Assembly (NCBI GenBank): GCA_037974665.1
Contig: CM075773.1
Coordinates: forward strand, 53,544,917-53,608,916
DNA from: Ehretia macrophylla
Lineage: Eukaryota; Streptophyta; Magnoliopsida; Boraginales; Ehretiaceae
Length of the DNA: 64,000 nt
Direction of reading: 5' to 3'
A program made the translations under genes and the position numbers. The notes beneath the pieces were generated by a model, which saw only the letters and a list, made by a program, of their open reading frames with translations, had not been told where the DNA came from and ran no database searches. Shown here in pieces: positions 61,601 through 64,000 of the stretch (position 1 is the stretch's first letter; every line of letters starts with the position of its first letter).

Positions 61601-64000
61601 GTTTCCAGTCTGAACAGCAGGTAACACTTATCTAGTAAGAATAGATACACACAAGAAGTGTCGTAGGAGTTTATATCTTAGGACGATGACTGAAAGAAAT
61701 AACTAAAAGTTATTAAAAACTAAAATATTGGCTGATTTGGCAAAATCCACCACAAAATTTCAACTGAAGCACATGTGAGGGAAATCACTATCATTATGAT
61801 GGACGGGCGTCACAGCCTTATTTATTAAGAACATTGGATCGATGACCTCTAAAGAGTGACAAGGAAGAGGAACCAATAGTAAAGAACTGCAGAACATCTT
61901 GATGATGTCTACATGGACCCGAAGACAATTCTATCCATTAATCTGATCTTAGCTGAAGACGCTATCAACTGATGCTTTTCCGGACTTTTTGATGACTACC
62001 TCAGCTAACTTTTGTCAATCTGACTCCAAATCCTCAGTCAACAGGATCTTGCCACTCTTAACAGGTACCCGTCAAGAGAAAAGACAAGAAAATGCTAAGA
62101 CTAAGAAATCTGTGCAAAGAGAGTGGAAAACACTATCTAATACTCAAATGGCACATAGAAGTTTCATCTGTAAACTTGCAGACGTCAGCCCTGTAATGAA
62201 AATATAAATAACACACGAAATTAGGACCACCCAGATAAACCATTCAATTAGCAAGCTTTTCCAAGAAAATCAATTGAAGCAGTACCTCAGAAGGCAGTTC
62301 CAAAGGATCTCACATGAATATTGAACAAACAATGCACTGGAAAGAGTAAAATCGCAAGACAAATTAACTCTAAGGCTGCAATTTACATCTAATCCAGCTT
62401 TTGAAAAATAGCAAAATGTGCAGCTCACTTGTATATGCGTGCCAATGATCCAACACCTATCTCAGAATAAATTGGCATTTGGCCTTCTATACTGGTCATT
62501 TAAAGGGAGTTGTTCACTATGTGCAATTGACAAAGGAAACAAGCAGATAATCTCCATGGATAAGAAAACGCCAGTCAAGCACTTCCTGAAATGAAAATCC
62601 CTGGTACTGGTAGCAATCTGACCAGAGGCACACTGGCTCCATGTCCCAGATAAAATTAATTCCTCCAAGATGAAGTTTGTAACAACCTAACAGAACAAGT
62701 AATTCAACCAATTTATAAACTTATAATAGAGATGAAACCAATTTATGACAAGAACTGTGTAGCATAATCACAAGTCCGAATAAGATACAAGCAACTACTA
62801 CGAATAACAAGTATACATGTCAACTCACATCAAAATTCTCCCAGCACCAGTTTCACCAACTTATTAGATCATAAGGGTGCAGATCATGAGAAAATACCAT
62901 AAACAACTGAATGCTTATAAATATTTAGTGCTTCCCTAGTTTTAGTTCTTTCAATGATTTCTTTTTATTATTTGTTCAGGGAAAAGAAAAAGCAAAAGAA
63001 ATTGTTAATAGCAAGCCATCTAGATAGCAACCTCCAAGATCATTCCTATCCCAGCTTCATAGCTTCACATCATCATTATACCTAGCTGCTCAAAGGCAAG
63101 AGATACGCTTTTAATTTATTTTTTAAATTTTATAATTAGAGGGAAACATTCAGCATATATTCACATATTATGCACTTACTCCAATTCAGAAAGTAAACAC
63201 GGTAATTCAAATTCTTCAACTGGAACGATTCATATCCCTATTTGAGGTTAAGACCTCAAAATACCTCATTTGGGATCTGACTGGTAAGCTTCCAAAAGGA
63301 CATTTAGTTAACAGAGTAAATATAAAATAGAAGACAACTAGGTAGTTGGCAATCCAGTGAATTGTTCTTTCACAGGCGATTAAGATCCTAGAATTCCCCG
63401 TACTCCCAAATGTGATTTATATATATATCGAAAACCTGAAAGAAGGGATCCAGAATTCCATATCCTCTCAAAAGACAAATATGAAACCTATCGAAAACTC
63501 AACTAAATATACAGCAATCGCCCCACCGCAATACCCAAATTTAAAAAGACAATCTACTTGTCAACTTCAACACCAATAAATGATATCTAAGCTTTATGTT
63601 TACTTCACCAAATACATACAGACACACAATGACGTATGGCAGACCATACAACGCTTGCCCCATTGCTGAAATCAGCCTGTGGTAGAAAGCAAAAGAGGCT
63701 CGAAGACATGGCCACTAAACAATGTTTCATCATAATCCGATGCGTAAAAGGACTTGATTAAACCCGCTCCCTGACTTGTGAAATTCTCCTAATGACGCGC
63801 TGCTAGACCATTCCCCAACCTAACATTTCCGATCTTTGTTGTGGAGTCGATAAATTATACATCCTCTGGTGGAATCACAATGACAATCCAATTTTGACTA
63901 TTATCTCTAACCTAAACCTGACCCTTACCACTCCTTATCAAAATTGTGAATAGCAAATCTAATGCTGCAAAACAACAAAGTATATGAAACCTTAAGCCCC
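61601..64000. other. Upstream region of the CDKF-like kinase
   Basis: A 3' splice site (CTGCTGTTCAG on the minus strand, ending near 61613) precedes the ATG by about a dozen bases, so the leader is spliced and further 5' UTR exons lie somewhere to the right. I could not place them. No other coding exon on either strand is supported up to the window end. Confidence 0.45.

Overview
The window is nuclear DNA of a flowering plant, almost certainly a eudicot. The genes have many introns with GT-AG borders, and the intergenic DNA is AT-rich and full of transposons. The protein families are plant-specific: a GRF with a miR396 site, a BREVIS RADIX-like protein, PAM68, and S-domain receptor kinases. 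I cannot name the species. There are no tRNA, rRNA, CRISPR or operon-like features.

Layout: 1-1850 (+) is the 3' part of a GROWTH-REGULATING FACTOR gene. 3331-7100 (-) is a small glycine-rich membrane protein resembling cadmium-induced AS8. 9277-12887 (-) and 15502-18845 (-) are tandem S-domain (G-type lectin) receptor kinase genes with the same seven-exon structure. The second is intact; the first has one missing base in the kinase part. 20566-30411 (+) is a young Ty1/copia element of the Sirevirus (SIRE/Maximus) type with an env-like third ORF, flanked by AAAAT target repeats and older non-LTR relics. About 30865-31775 is a fold-back element. 32102-34757 (+) is a 211-aa coiled-coil protein, possibly the meiotic axis protein ASY4. 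36014-36619 (+) is PAM68, a single-exon gene. 36620-44296 is mostly gene-poor, with a MITE candidate, short tandem repeats and a decayed RNase H-like relic. 44300-48239 is a PIF/Harbinger DNA transposon with TTA target repeats and a damaged transposase. 49500-55800 (+) is a BRX-like gene with a long intron-containing leader. 57736-61600 (-) is a 16-exon CDKF;4/MAK-like kinase; the rest, to 64000, is its upstream region.

The host genes act in unrelated processes: growth control (GRF, BRX-like), signalling (receptor kinases, CDKF-like), photosystem II assembly (PAM68) and possibly meiosis. They do not form a cluster with a shared job. The most useful observations are the intact/frameshifted receptor-kinase pair, a fragment of the ASY4-like gene lying 17.5 kb from its source, the Sirevirus with repeated CpG palindromes, the Harbinger element with an 81-bp promoter repeat and a 44-bp palindrome, and a 31-bp exon fragment copied into an intron of the CDKF-like gene. 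I did not find a clear new biological system.
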